A DNA stretch of 64,000 bases. Origin: Sphingobacterium multivorum (lineage in GTDB: Bacteria > Bacteroidota > Bacteroidia > Sphingobacteriales > Sphingobacteriaceae). Shown here piece by piece: positions 27,576 to 36,308 of this stretch (the first letter of the stretch is position 1; the number at the start of each line of letters is the position of its first letter). The position numbers and the translations under genes are program-made. The stretch spans positions 5,332,001 through 5,396,000 of the forward strand of contig NZ_CP154261.1 in the NCBI RefSeq assembly GCF_039511225.1, given 5' to 3'. Under the pieces are notes generated by a model. The model was not told where the DNA came from, ran no database searches, and was given only the letters and a program-made list of their open reading frames with translations.

Positions 27576-29297
27576 CTAGTTAGACGTTGGATTCTGCGTC
27601 AATTTGCCCGGATATGAATTGATCGCATCCTGTGGAATAAAATAAGTCACTCTAAAATCTGTCGGTACAATATCCTCAAATTGTTTTTGTGGCCCTGGAT
27701 AGGTACGGTTTAATGGGTCTCCATTACGGAACACATCGTAGCTGCGCTCAGCCTGATAAGCCAATTCCAACTGACGCTCTTTGTCGATCAGTTTACTTGC
27801 ATTGGTAGCATCAATTGAGGTATATCCACCATTAACAATAGAACGATTTCTAATGGTATTTAAATCATTTAATGCAGCGCCATAGTTACCTAATTTTGCA
27901 TTAGCTTCGGCACGGTTTAAATAAATTTCACCCAAGCGGCTGATGACAGGCGAGTGCAATTGTGACTCCTCGCCTTCACGTGAGCATTTCACAATATAAA
28001 ACTGTGGATAAGCACGGTTTAAGGAAATATAGTAGTCAATCATACCAGTGTATGTTTTACCATCTGCATAGGCAATTTTATAAGTTTGCTGCGCAGCATT
28101 GACAGCGGTCAATGTATAGACATGATCACCATCTTTACAAGTCACGGTATTACCGTTTATGGTAGCAGGAGCCTGCACATAGCTTAGTGTAACCGGATCG
28201 CCTGCTTTTTTGGGTACATCCTGTTTAATAAACCGAAAAACAGTTGTGTATTTTCCCGCATCATCTTTTGAATATGTAGGTTCAATAAATGCTGCGCGTG
28301 CGTCGACAATGGTATAATGATCAGGTCTCCAATCATTGCGACCAGTTTCATTCAATAAATCAATGTACTTGGCACTGGAATACATCTCACCCCAGCCCAT
28401 ACCACCGATATTGGAGTACATACCACCAATACCATAATAGTGATCATCACCTGAAAATTCAGAAGCGACACGTTTCACCGCAAAGATGGTCTCCTTGTTA
28501 TCTTCTGGTCTAAATGTATTGTATTTCATGAATTGCTCACGGCCCAACAGGACATATTTACCTGAGTTAATTACTTTATCCGCATATTCTACAGCAAGGC
28601 GCGCGTATTCCGCATTTGGATTTTTATACGTACCACTCATATACAGATATATACGGGAAAGCATCGCTTGCGCCGCACCCTTAGACGCATATGCTGCCCC
28701 TTTATCAAGGGTCATTAAAGCTTCCGCTTTCTTCAGATCACTGATCGCTTGCGCATAAGTATCTTTTACAGACGCACGATCGGGCAAGTTCAAATCATTA
28801 AAAACATCTTCAGGTGTACCATTGACGATCGGAACGCCTAAGTTTGTTTCTGGACTTTGGTAGTATGGCTTGCCGAATGCGCGACAAAGGTAAAAGTACA
28901 TCATCCCGCGGATGTAATAACATTCACCTATTTTATTATCCATTTCTGGACTCTGACCTTCCGCAAACATCTTAATCAGGTTCGACGATTGAGCGATCGC
29001 TTTATAACCGCTATCCCAAAAATTCTGCAAACGGTAATTATTCGGTGTCCTTGCATAGGAGATAAATTCATAAAATGCATCTGTCGATGAACCACGGATC
29101 ATCATATTATCACCGGCGTATTCACCAAGACGGTGCATCGGATCAGACCAAGCTTTTAACTGCGCATAAGTACCTGTTACCATGGCATCAGGATTACTTG
29201 CAATATTCTCTTCGTCCATCGAAGTATAAGGAAGACGATCGATATCGCAGGAGGATACTGCTGCTGCGATTAAAAGTCCAATTAATATCTTTTTCAT
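27576..29297 (-). CDS. SusD/RagB-family nutrient-binding lipoprotein
   Basis: Surface lipoprotein of 573 residues partnering the SusC encoded 23 nt upstream. Lipobox AAAVSSC gives Cys17, then DIDRLPYTSM. SusD helices are seen in YYIRGMMYFYLCRAFGKPYY and AAQAMLSRIYLYMSGTYK; the RagB end signature is RLGEIYLNRAEANAKLGNYG. A region around 370-410 (PATINGNTVTCKDGDHVYTL) looks like an inserted beta-rich loop that would sit near the binding face. No sigma, FecR or enzyme gene accompanies this pair, so the substrate cannot be inferred. Confidence 0.95.
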   Translation of the reverse strand: MKKILIGLLIAAAVSSCDIDRLPYTSMDEENIASNPDAMVTGTYAQLKAWSDPMHRLGEYAGDNMMIRGSSTDAFYEFISYARTPNNYRLQNFWDSGYKAIAQSSNLIKMFAEGQSPEMDNKIGECYYIRGMMYFYLCRAFGKPYYQSPETNLGVPIVNGTPEDVFNDLNLPDRASVKDTYAQAISDLKKAEALMTLDKGAAYASKGAAQAMLSRIYLYMSGTYKNPNAEYARLAVEYADKVINSGKYVLLGREQFMKYNTFRPEDNKETIFAVKRVASEFSGDDHYYGIGGMYSNIGGMGWGEMYSSAKYIDLLNETGRNDWRPDHYTIVDARAAFIEPTYSKDDAGKYTTVFRFIKQDVPKKAGDPVTLSYVQAPATINGNTVTCKDGDHVYTLTAVNAAQQTYKIAYADGKTYTGMIDYYISLNRAYPQFYIVKCSREGEESQLHSPVISRLGEIYLNRAEANAKLGNYGAALNDLNTIRNRSIVNGGYTSIDATNASKLIDKERQLELAYQAERSYDVFRNGDPLNRTYPGPQKQFEDIVPTDFRVTYFIPQDAINSYPGKLTQNPTSN

Positions 29298-29320
29298 TGT
29301 TGATTTTCTAAACGTTAAAA

Positions 29321-32300
29321 TTAAAATGTCACACTTGCGCCGAACATGTATTTACGAACCATTGGATATACAGAAACGCCTGTAGATCTGATCATTTGAC
29401 CGCCCCCGCCTTTACCATCTGGCTCAGTCAAAGGAAGCTCCGGATCAACACCCGAGTAGTTTGTAATCGTAAACAAATTCTCTCCAGCTAAGAATACACG
29501 TAAATTTTTGATGTTATACTTTTTCAGGTCAAAGTTGTAACCCAAAGTCAACGATCTCATTTTTAGAAAATTGTTACTTTCCAAGAAGCGTGTTGACGGT
29601 GAATTACCTTTATCTTGGTTATCGTATCTTGCTATCGGATGAGTAGCAACATCACCAGGTTTTTCCCAACGGCTCCAACCATCCTGTAATTTCATCTGAT
29701 TACGATCCGTATAGGTTCCATCTGAATCAAATTCCTGACGCGAATAATTATATAATTTACCACCTAATGAGAAACCGAACACCGCATTCAGGTCAAACTG
29801 CTTATAACTTAAAGCCGTACTGAAACCGCCGAAAAGATCTGGATTTCCTTTTCCTACATTACGGAAAGTTGCATTGGAATAGTTCGATGTCGTTGTCCTT
29901 GTTTCATTGCCATTCGCATCTGTTTCGTATCTATACCACATGGGCAAACCATTATCCACGTTAACACCAGCCCATTCTTTCAAGTAATAGGTATCTACCG
30001 GAAAACCAGGCTGCAGCAAACGTTGCGCCGATCCGGCGATTCCTGATCCGTCCCCTGCGATAATTGGTTTTGAAACAAGATTACCGTTGGCATCTTTTGT
30101 CGCAAATAGCTCGGTCAATTTATTCACATTGTGACTTAAATTAACATCCAAACTCCAATGTACATTGTCATTGCGAACGATATCACCGCCGATGGTCAGT
30201 TCAATCCCCCGGTTTTGCATCTTACCAATATTTTTCCAGATAGAAGTAACACCCGTCAGACCACTGATCGGCACTTGATAAAGTACATTATCGGTCTTTT
30301 TGTCGTAATAATCAACATTGAATCGCAATCTATTCTTAAATAAGGCAGCATCAACCCCAAAACCTGTTGTGTATGTTTTTTCCCAGGTTAGATCTTTATT
30401 ACCGATTTGACTAATTAATGCTCCTGGTATACCATTATAACTTGACGATGCAGACACAGAGTAAAGACTATATTGCGGATACAACGAACTTGGTCTATTA
30501 CCTACCGATCCGTAAGCCGCTCGCAGTTTTAAATTATCTACCCAATCAGCCTTGAACCACTCTTCCTTATTGATATTCCAACCACCACTAACGGAAAAGA
30601 AGTTTCCATATTTTGCATTGGTACCAAAATTGGATGCTCCATCGCGACGGAACGACACCTGTGCCAGATATTTATTATCGTATGCATAGTTTGCATTCGA
30701 CAAGAATGACTGTACTGCCCATTCGGAAATTCCGCCTTTGGTACGTTCTGGCTTTGCAACAACATCCAATACCTCAAAACCATTGACAATACCTGTTCCG
30801 TATGCATCTAAAGTTTTGGTCCAGTAGTCGTTAAATTCGTATGCAGCCAATCCATTCAGGCTATGTTTATCCCAGGTCTTGTTGAAACGCAAGATTTGGT
30901 TGGTATAACGGCGCGCAAACTCCATCCGATAATCCGTTACACGGCCAATTACGCTTTCACCGCTATTTGATCGCGGATCTTGATAACCACTATCAGAATA
31001 ACTATTGTAACGATAATTGTTGACAGAAGAAAATGTCAACCAATCTGTTAATTTGATATCGAAATCTAAGTTACCCATAAATTCATAATTGGTATTGGCA
31101 CTATGATTCCATTGCAAGTCATACAAGTAATTCGTGCTTGCGTTGTTGACCCAGCCACTATAACGGTGTGGCACCAAATTTCCATTTGCATCGTAAGGAC
31201 TATCCCAAGGCAGGTTCCCATACATGGCATTGACATCATATTGACGATCATCTACTGCGCGTCTCGATCCGGCAATAGATGGCTTGATGGTCAACCAGTC
31301 GAAAGGTTTATAGTTGGTACGTAATCTAAAGTTATAACGATCGTAATCATACCCTTTTACAGCACCGGCTTCGTTGTAGTAACCTAAAGACAAATAAGAC
31401 TGTAATTTATCATTTCCACCCTGAATGGATAAATTGTGGTTTTGGACAAACCCGGTCTTCGTTGCTAGCTTCCACCAATCGAAGTTACTGTTGCGTAACT
31501 CAGTGTTCCAGCGTGGAAATTTAATTTTATCTTGATTGGAGAATGACGCAAAGTAGTCATAAAGTTCAGCACCATCCATCATTTCCATGTGTCCATTGGA
31601 AAGCTGATTGATACCCATTTTCGTAGAAAAGCTAATGCTTGTTTTGGAAGCCGAAGGATTTTTTGTTGTAACGACAACGACACCATTTGCACCTTGAGAA
31701 CCATAAATAGATGTTGAGGCAGCATCTTTTAGGATAGTCAATGATTCAATGTCATCTGGATTGATATCACCTGGGCTTGAGCCAACGATAACACCATCAA
31801 TAACCCACAACGGGCTCGTCGTACCACTTAAGGTTGCCTGGCCACGAATCACAACACCACCATTTGATCCCGGTTTACCAGCTCCTGGTGCAACATATAC
31901 TCCGGCAGCTTTACCATTCAGCATGTTTTCGACCGACGGCGTAGTGACATCACGTAATTTGTTTCCTTTAACAGCCTGAAGGGCACCGGTCAAACTTTCT
32001 TTTTTCTGTTGTGTTCCATACCCAACGACAACAACTTCCTGGAGTGCTTCGCTATTGGACTCCAGATTAATGTTAACAACCGGTCCTGTCACCGTCACTT
32101 CTTGTGTTTTATAACCAACACTCGTAACGACCAGCACATCACCATTTTTAGCATCTATCGTAAACCGTCCATCTACTCCTGCAGATGTCGATTTAGCGCT
32201 CCCTTTAACACTAATGGTTGCTCCAGCCAATGGGCCGTCTGTAGACTGCACTTTTCCATTCACTTTTTGTTGATAAACTGCGTCATTCAACAAAATATTG

Positions 32301-32410
32301 TTGTTTGGAAACGTAAGACCATTAGCATTAGCCGAGTTGTGTGTACTTGTAATGAGTAAAGCTAATGATAACAGACTCAACTTGTGATTGTCGAGAATCT
32401 TTGAAATCAT
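29321..32410 (-). CDS. SusC/RagA-family TonB-linked outer membrane protein (no STN domain)
   Basis: TonB-dependent SusC-type transporter of 1029 residues. Signal sequence with LLSLALLITSTHNSANA, then directly a carboxypeptidase-regulatory-like domain (VNGKVQSTDGPLAGATISVK), TonB box LQEVVVVGYGTQ, a plug (VIRGQATLSG, STSIYGSQGANGVVVVTT) and a beta-barrel ending KYMFGASVTF. Unlike the two other SusC genes here it lacks the STN domain and the sigma/FecR partners, so it should be regulated differently. A promoter-operator arrangement is visible just upstream (32435-32504). Confidence 0.96.
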   Translation of the reverse strand: MISKILDNHKLSLLSLALLITSTHNSANANGLTFPNNNILLNDAVYQQKVNGKVQSTDGPLAGATISVKGSAKSTSAGVDGRFTIDAKNGDVLVVTSVGYKTQEVTVTGPVVNINLESNSEALQEVVVVGYGTQQKKESLTGALQAVKGNKLRDVTTPSVENMLNGKAAGVYVAPGAGKPGSNGGVVIRGQATLSGTTSPLWVIDGVIVGSSPGDINPDDIESLTILKDAASTSIYGSQGANGVVVVTTKNPSASKTSISFSTKMGINQLSNGHMEMMDGAELYDYFASFSNQDKIKFPRWNTELRNSNFDWWKLATKTGFVQNHNLSIQGGNDKLQSYLSLGYYNEAGAVKGYDYDRYNFRLRTNYKPFDWLTIKPSIAGSRRAVDDRQYDVNAMYGNLPWDSPYDANGNLVPHRYSGWVNNASTNYLYDLQWNHSANTNYEFMGNLDFDIKLTDWLTFSSVNNYRYNSYSDSGYQDPRSNSGESVIGRVTDYRMEFARRYTNQILRFNKTWDKHSLNGLAAYEFNDYWTKTLDAYGTGIVNGFEVLDVVAKPERTKGGISEWAVQSFLSNANYAYDNKYLAQVSFRRDGASNFGTNAKYGNFFSVSGGWNINKEEWFKADWVDNLKLRAAYGSVGNRPSSLYPQYSLYSVSASSSYNGIPGALISQIGNKDLTWEKTYTTGFGVDAALFKNRLRFNVDYYDKKTDNVLYQVPISGLTGVTSIWKNIGKMQNRGIELTIGGDIVRNDNVHWSLDVNLSHNVNKLTELFATKDANGNLVSKPIIAGDGSGIAGSAQRLLQPGFPVDTYYLKEWAGVNVDNGLPMWYRYETDANGNETRTTTSNYSNATFRNVGKGNPDLFGGFSTALSYKQFDLNAVFGFSLGGKLYNYSRQEFDSDGTYTDRNQMKLQDGWSRWEKPGDVATHPIARYDNQDKGNSPSTRFLESNNFLKMRSLTLGYNFDLKKYNIKNLRVFLAGENLFTITNYSGVDPELPLTEPDGKGGGGQMIRSTGVSVYPMVRKYMFGASVTF

Positions 32411-32721
32411 AATATTTAATAGTTAGTTTAAAAATTGATTAGCGTGCTAATCAAAATTTAGGTACATGAATGCTAAAACTAAAGGATGATGACAGTATAT
32501 CAAAATTTAGTAGCAACGAAATCGATTGCGCCAATTAAACAAACGATTGCATAAACACACATTTTACAATGCAATCCACTATCAAAAAATTAGAACGATT
32601 AGGTTAACAGCAAAAGGTAGTTTTTTAACAACCTGAGGACAATCGATAAAGAGAAAGTTAGCAGCGTAGGCAACAAGGTAATCCTGAAAAAAAGGTGGTA
32701 TTATAGCGTAATTTAGCGCAC
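32411..32721. other. Intergenic region upstream of the sigma-less susC
   Basis: Contains the promoter-operator region listed at 32435-32504. A direct repeat CTAAATTTTGAT (minus strand) occurs twice about 50 bp apart, once touching the operator and once at the -33 element. The rest, 32510-32721, shows no gene. Confidence 0.5.
32435..32504 (-). promoter_or_regulatory. Promoter and palindromic operator of the susC/susD pair
   Basis: On the minus strand TTTG (complement of 32501-32504) is followed after exactly 19 nt by TAGTTTTA (complement of 32474-32481), seven of eight bases of TAnnTTTG, giving a start near 32467. Just downstream, 32435-32454 is a perfect palindrome with 9-bp arms TTGATTAGC/GCTAATCAA and a 2-bp centre. 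An operator placed between the transcription start and the gene fits a repressor of the LacI or GntR type; the repressor gene is not in this window. Confidence 0.6.
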
Positions 32722-32754
32722 AAAAAAAGCCAAGATATTCAACTCGGCTTTTTT
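32722..32754 (-). terminator. Terminator at the end of the tRNA array
   Basis: Stem AAAAAAAGCCAAG/CTCGGCTTTTTT with one G-U pair in minus-strand RNA and flanking A/T tracts, just after the last initiator tRNA in the direction of transcription. Confidence 0.75.
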
Positions 32755-32761
32755 CTTTTAG

Positions 32762-32834
<73 letters not shown>

Positions 32835-32889
32835 ATGTATTTTAAATGTCTTGAAAAGAACCGATCATTGCAATCGGCTCTTTCTTTAG

Positions 32890-32962
<73 letters not shown>

Positions 32963-33018
32963 ATGTATTTTAAATGTCTTGAAAAGAACCGATCATTGCA
33001 ACCGGCTCTTTCTTTTAG

Positions 33019-33091
<73 letters not shown>

Positions 33092-33147
33092 ATGTATTTT
33101 AAATTTCTTAAAAAGAACCGATCATTGCAATCGGCTCTTTCTTTTAG

Positions 33148-33220
<73 letters not shown>

Positions 33221-33275
33221 ATGTATTTTAAATGTCTTGAAAAGAACCGATCATTGCAATCGGCTCTTTCTTTAG

Positions 33276-33348
<73 letters not shown>

Positions 33349-33417
33349 ATATATTTTTGAACAAAATTGCTTTTTTCTTTTGAAAAAACAAGATTATGAT
33401 CCTTCCGAATTGGAGTA

Positions 33418-33425
33418 CAAAGATA
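33418..33425 (-). promoter_or_regulatory. Candidate -7 promoter element of the tRNA array
   Basis: TATCTTTG on the minus strand is a perfect TAnnTTTG match, about 70 nt before the first tRNA and 40 nt from the era start on the other strand. No clear TTTG at -33 is seen. Confidence 0.4.
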
Positions 33426-33463
33426 TATTTTGTTTCTTTGTAATCCTAATAAAATTTAGAAAA

Positions 33464-34342
33464 ATGTCACACAAAGCAGGATTCGTAAGTATCATCGGAA
33501 AGCCAAATGCTGGTAAGTCCACCCTAATGAACGCTTTAGTGGGTGAAAAAATGTCTATCATTACACCCAAAGCGCAAACGACAAGACACCGCATTATCGG
33601 TATTGTAAACGATGAAGACCATCAAATTGTGTTTTCGGACACCCCCGGTGTTATCAAACCAAACTATTCTTTGCAAGAATCGATGATGAATTTTGTCCAA
33701 GGTTCGTTGATCGATGCAGACATTATTTTATTTGTGACAGATATCCACGAAAAATACGATGAGAACGATGTACTGGAGAAATTACGTAAAACAAATTCCC
33801 CTGTTGCCGTGCTGATCAACAAAATTGATAAATCTTCGGAAGAAGAGGTCAAGGCTAAGATTGAATTTTGGCAGGAAAAATTAAATCCAGATACCGTTTT
33901 TGCGATTTCAGCAAAATTAAATCATAATGTTGCCGCCGTGATGCACTACATCAAGGACAAGTTACCAATTCACGAAGCCTATTATGAGAAAGATGAACTA
34001 ACGGATAAGTCCATGCGCTTCTTCGTCTCTGAGATGATCCGTGAAAAAGTATTCAAACTATACGATAAGGAAATCCCCTACAGTACAGAGGTAATCGTCA
34101 CGTCATACAAAGAAGAAGCAAATATCACACGTATTGCTGCCGAAATTATTGTAGAGCGCGATTCTCAAAAAAATATTATCATCGGAAAAGCAGGCGCCAT
34201 GATCAAAAAAGTCGGCACCTATGCACGCCAGGATATTGAAGAGTTTATCGGCGGAAAAGTATTCCTCGAACTTTTTGTTAAGGTGATTCCTGATTGGAGA
34301 AGTAAAAAGAACTACCTTAAACGTTTCGGTTACGATGATTAA
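33464..34342 (+). CDS. era: GTPase Era
   Basis: Essential GTPase that binds 16S rRNA for 30S assembly, 292 residues. G1 is GKPNAGKST, the switch region carries PKAQTTRHRI, G3 is DTPGV, G4 is NKID; a C-terminal KH domain reads IIIGKAGAMIKKVGTYAR. Start placed at 33464 (MSHKAGFVSIIGKP), the usual Era N-terminus; an ATG at 33380 would add 28 residues unlike the family. Convergent with uvrC. Confidence 0.97.
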   Translation: MSHKAGFVSIIGKPNAGKSTLMNALVGEKMSIITPKAQTTRHRIIGIVNDEDHQIVFSDTPGVIKPNYSLQESMMNFVQGSLIDADIILFVTDIHEKYDENDVLEKLRKTNSPVAVLINKIDKSSEEEVKAKIEFWQEKLNPDTVFAISAKLNHNVAAVMHYIKDKLPIHEAYYEKDELTDKSMRFFVSEMIREKVFKLYDKEIPYSTEVIVTSYKEEANITRIAAEIIVERDSQKNIIIGKAGAMIKKVGTYARQDIEEFIGGKVFLELFVKVIPDWRSKKNYLKRFGYDD

Positions 34343-34415
34343 TTCGCTTTGAAAAGTTCGTACGGAGACCTTTTATACCGACCTCTACTGCACGAACTGT
34401 TCTTACTCGAAATTT

Positions 34416-36215
34416 TTACGTTGCAAAATATTCACGAAGTGCTTTAATCTGTTTCAGATTAAGCACTTTTTTTAGCTCTTCATCGGAGGCTTCCTTCACT
34501 TTTTTCACCGATTTAAATTCAGTTAATACTTTCTCAACCGTTGTTTTACCAATACCCGGAACGTTTTCCAGCTCTGAAACGAAGGTTTTCCGGCTCCGTT
34601 GATTCCTGTGGAAGGTGATTCCGAAGCGGTGTGCTTCATCCCGGAGATGTTGAATGACCTTGAGGGTTTCAGACTTCTTATCCAAATAAAGTGGGTACTG
34701 ATCACCCGGATAGAAAAGCTCCTCAAGTCTTTTGGCAATACCGATGACCGTTACTTTCCGTTCTATCCCCAACAAGCGCAGACTCTTTAAGGCCGCGCCT
34801 AGCTGCCCCTTTCCCCCATCGATGATGATCAATTGCGGCAAAGGCTGATCTTCATCCAATAATCGCCTATAGCGTCTAAAAACAGCCTCCTCCATCGTAG
34901 CAAAATCATTGGGCCCCTCCACGGTTTTCACATTAAAATGGCGGTAATCTTTCTTTGAAGGTTTTGCATCCTTAAAGACAACAATAGCCGATACGGGATA
35001 ATTACCCTGAATATTCGAGTTATCGAAACATTCAATATGTTGTGGGAGCACATTCATACGCAGATCTTTTTGCATCTGCTTTAAGATGCGCTCCGTCCGA
35101 ATATCCGGATTAAGCTTTTCATATTGCAACAGACGCTCTTTTCTAAAAAATGCGACGTTCTTTTGGGAAAGTTCCAGCAATTTTTTCTTTTCCCCCAACT
35201 TCGGGATGGTAAATCGAATCCGTTCGTTCTCTTCAATATCCAATTCAAAAGGTACGATAATTTCCCGCGAAAGACTTTTGAAGCGCTCCCGGATCTCTGG
35301 TATGGCCAAGGCCAAAAGCTCCTGTTCGCTCTCGTCCAAACGCCGTTTCATTTCGAGGGTCTGTGTCTGAATAATAACCCCATTCATAACTTTCAAATAA
35401 TTGACAAAAGCGTACCCCTCGTCTGAAGCAATACTAAATACATCCACATTGGTAATGGAGGAGTTGACCACCGTCGACTTGCTCTGGTAATTGTCCAGCT
35501 TATCCAGCTTGGCCTTCATTAACTGCGCTCTTTCAAAATCCAAAGCCGCAGCTGCTGCACCAATACTTTCCTTTAAACGATTGGTCACCACAGCAATCTT
35601 TCCGTTCAGAATATCCTTGATATCACTCAGGTTCTGATCGTAGTCGTCTTCTGACTGATACCCTTCGCAGGGCCCCTTACAATTTCCGATTTGATATTCA
35701 AGACAGATCTTAAACTTGCCTTTCCGTATGTTTTCCTGTGTGAGGGCCAAATTGCAGGTACGGAGGGGAAATAATTCACGGATCAGATCCAATACAATAT
35801 GCATCATCCCCACCGAAGGATAGGGGCCATAATAACGAGACCCATCCTTGATATATTGTCTGGTCCAAAAAACCCGCGGAAAAGGTTCGTTCTTGATGAC
35901 AATCCATGGATAGGTTTTATCATCCTTCAACAGAACGTTATACTTGGGCTTGTGTTTTTTGATCAATGAATTCTCAAGCAACCAAGCATCAATCTCCGTG
36001 TCAACTATAGTAAAAGATATACGGTTGATTTTGCGAACCAAAACACGGGTTTTGCCATTCAGCTGATTTTCATTCACGAAATACGAACCGACCCGATTAC
36101 GCAGATCCTTCGCTTTACCGATATAGATCAGCTCACTATTTTTATCAAAATACTGATAGACTCCCGGTCGATGTGGTATCTTTTTTAATTCTTCTCTATA
36201 ATCAAATACGTCCAT
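34416..36215 (-). CDS. uvrC: Excinuclease ABC subunit C
   Basis: Nucleotide-excision-repair nuclease making both incisions around UvrB-marked lesions, 599 residues. The N-terminal GIY-YIG domain reads PHRPGVYQYFDKNSELIYIGKA. A UvrB-binding UVR helix lies around 205-240 (AAALDFERAQLMKAKLD), then the RNase H-like endonuclease domain (CFDNSNIQGNYPVSAIVVF), and a C-terminal double helix-hairpin-helix (NVPGIGKTTVEKVL). Cysteines CNLAL, CLEYQIGNCKGPC are present, as in most UvrC. Full length. It follows the penicillin-binding protein gene, separated by a terminator. Confidence 0.97.
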   Translation of the reverse strand: MDVFDYREELKKIPHRPGVYQYFDKNSELIYIGKAKDLRNRVGSYFVNENQLNGKTRVLVRKINRISFTIVDTEIDAWLLENSLIKKHKPKYNVLLKDDKTYPWIVIKNEPFPRVFWTRQYIKDGSRYYGPYPSVGMMHIVLDLIRELFPLRTCNLALTQENIRKGKFKICLEYQIGNCKGPCEGYQSEDDYDQNLSDIKDILNGKIAVVTNRLKESIGAAAAALDFERAQLMKAKLDKLDNYQSKSTVVNSSITNVDVFSIASDEGYAFVNYLKVMNGVIIQTQTLEMKRRLDESEQELLALAIPEIRERFKSLSREIIVPFELDIEENERIRFTIPKLGEKKKLLELSQKNVAFFRKERLLQYEKLNPDIRTERILKQMQKDLRMNVLPQHIECFDNSNIQGNYPVSAIVVFKDAKPSKKDYRHFNVKTVEGPNDFATMEEAVFRRYRRLLDEDQPLPQLIIIDGGKGQLGAALKSLRLLGIERKVTVIGIAKRLEELFYPGDQYPLYLDKKSETLKVIQHLRDEAHRFGITFHRNQRSRKTFVSELENVPGIGKTTVEKVLTEFKSVKKVKEASDEELKKVLNLKQIKALREYFAT

Positions 36216-36247
36216 TACGTTCCAATATCAAACATGTTCAGCAAAAA

Positions 36248-36286
36248 GGCCAGACAACAAATCTCGAAAAAATTTATTATCTGGCC
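36248..36286 (-). terminator. Terminator of the penicillin-binding protein gene
   Basis: 15-bp stem (GGCCAGA...TCTGGCC) with two G-U pairs in minus-strand RNA, followed on that strand by five Ts. It lies 23 nt after the stop at 36309. Confidence 0.85.
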
Positions 36287-36308
36287 CAATGGTAATCGTT
36301 AAAATAAC

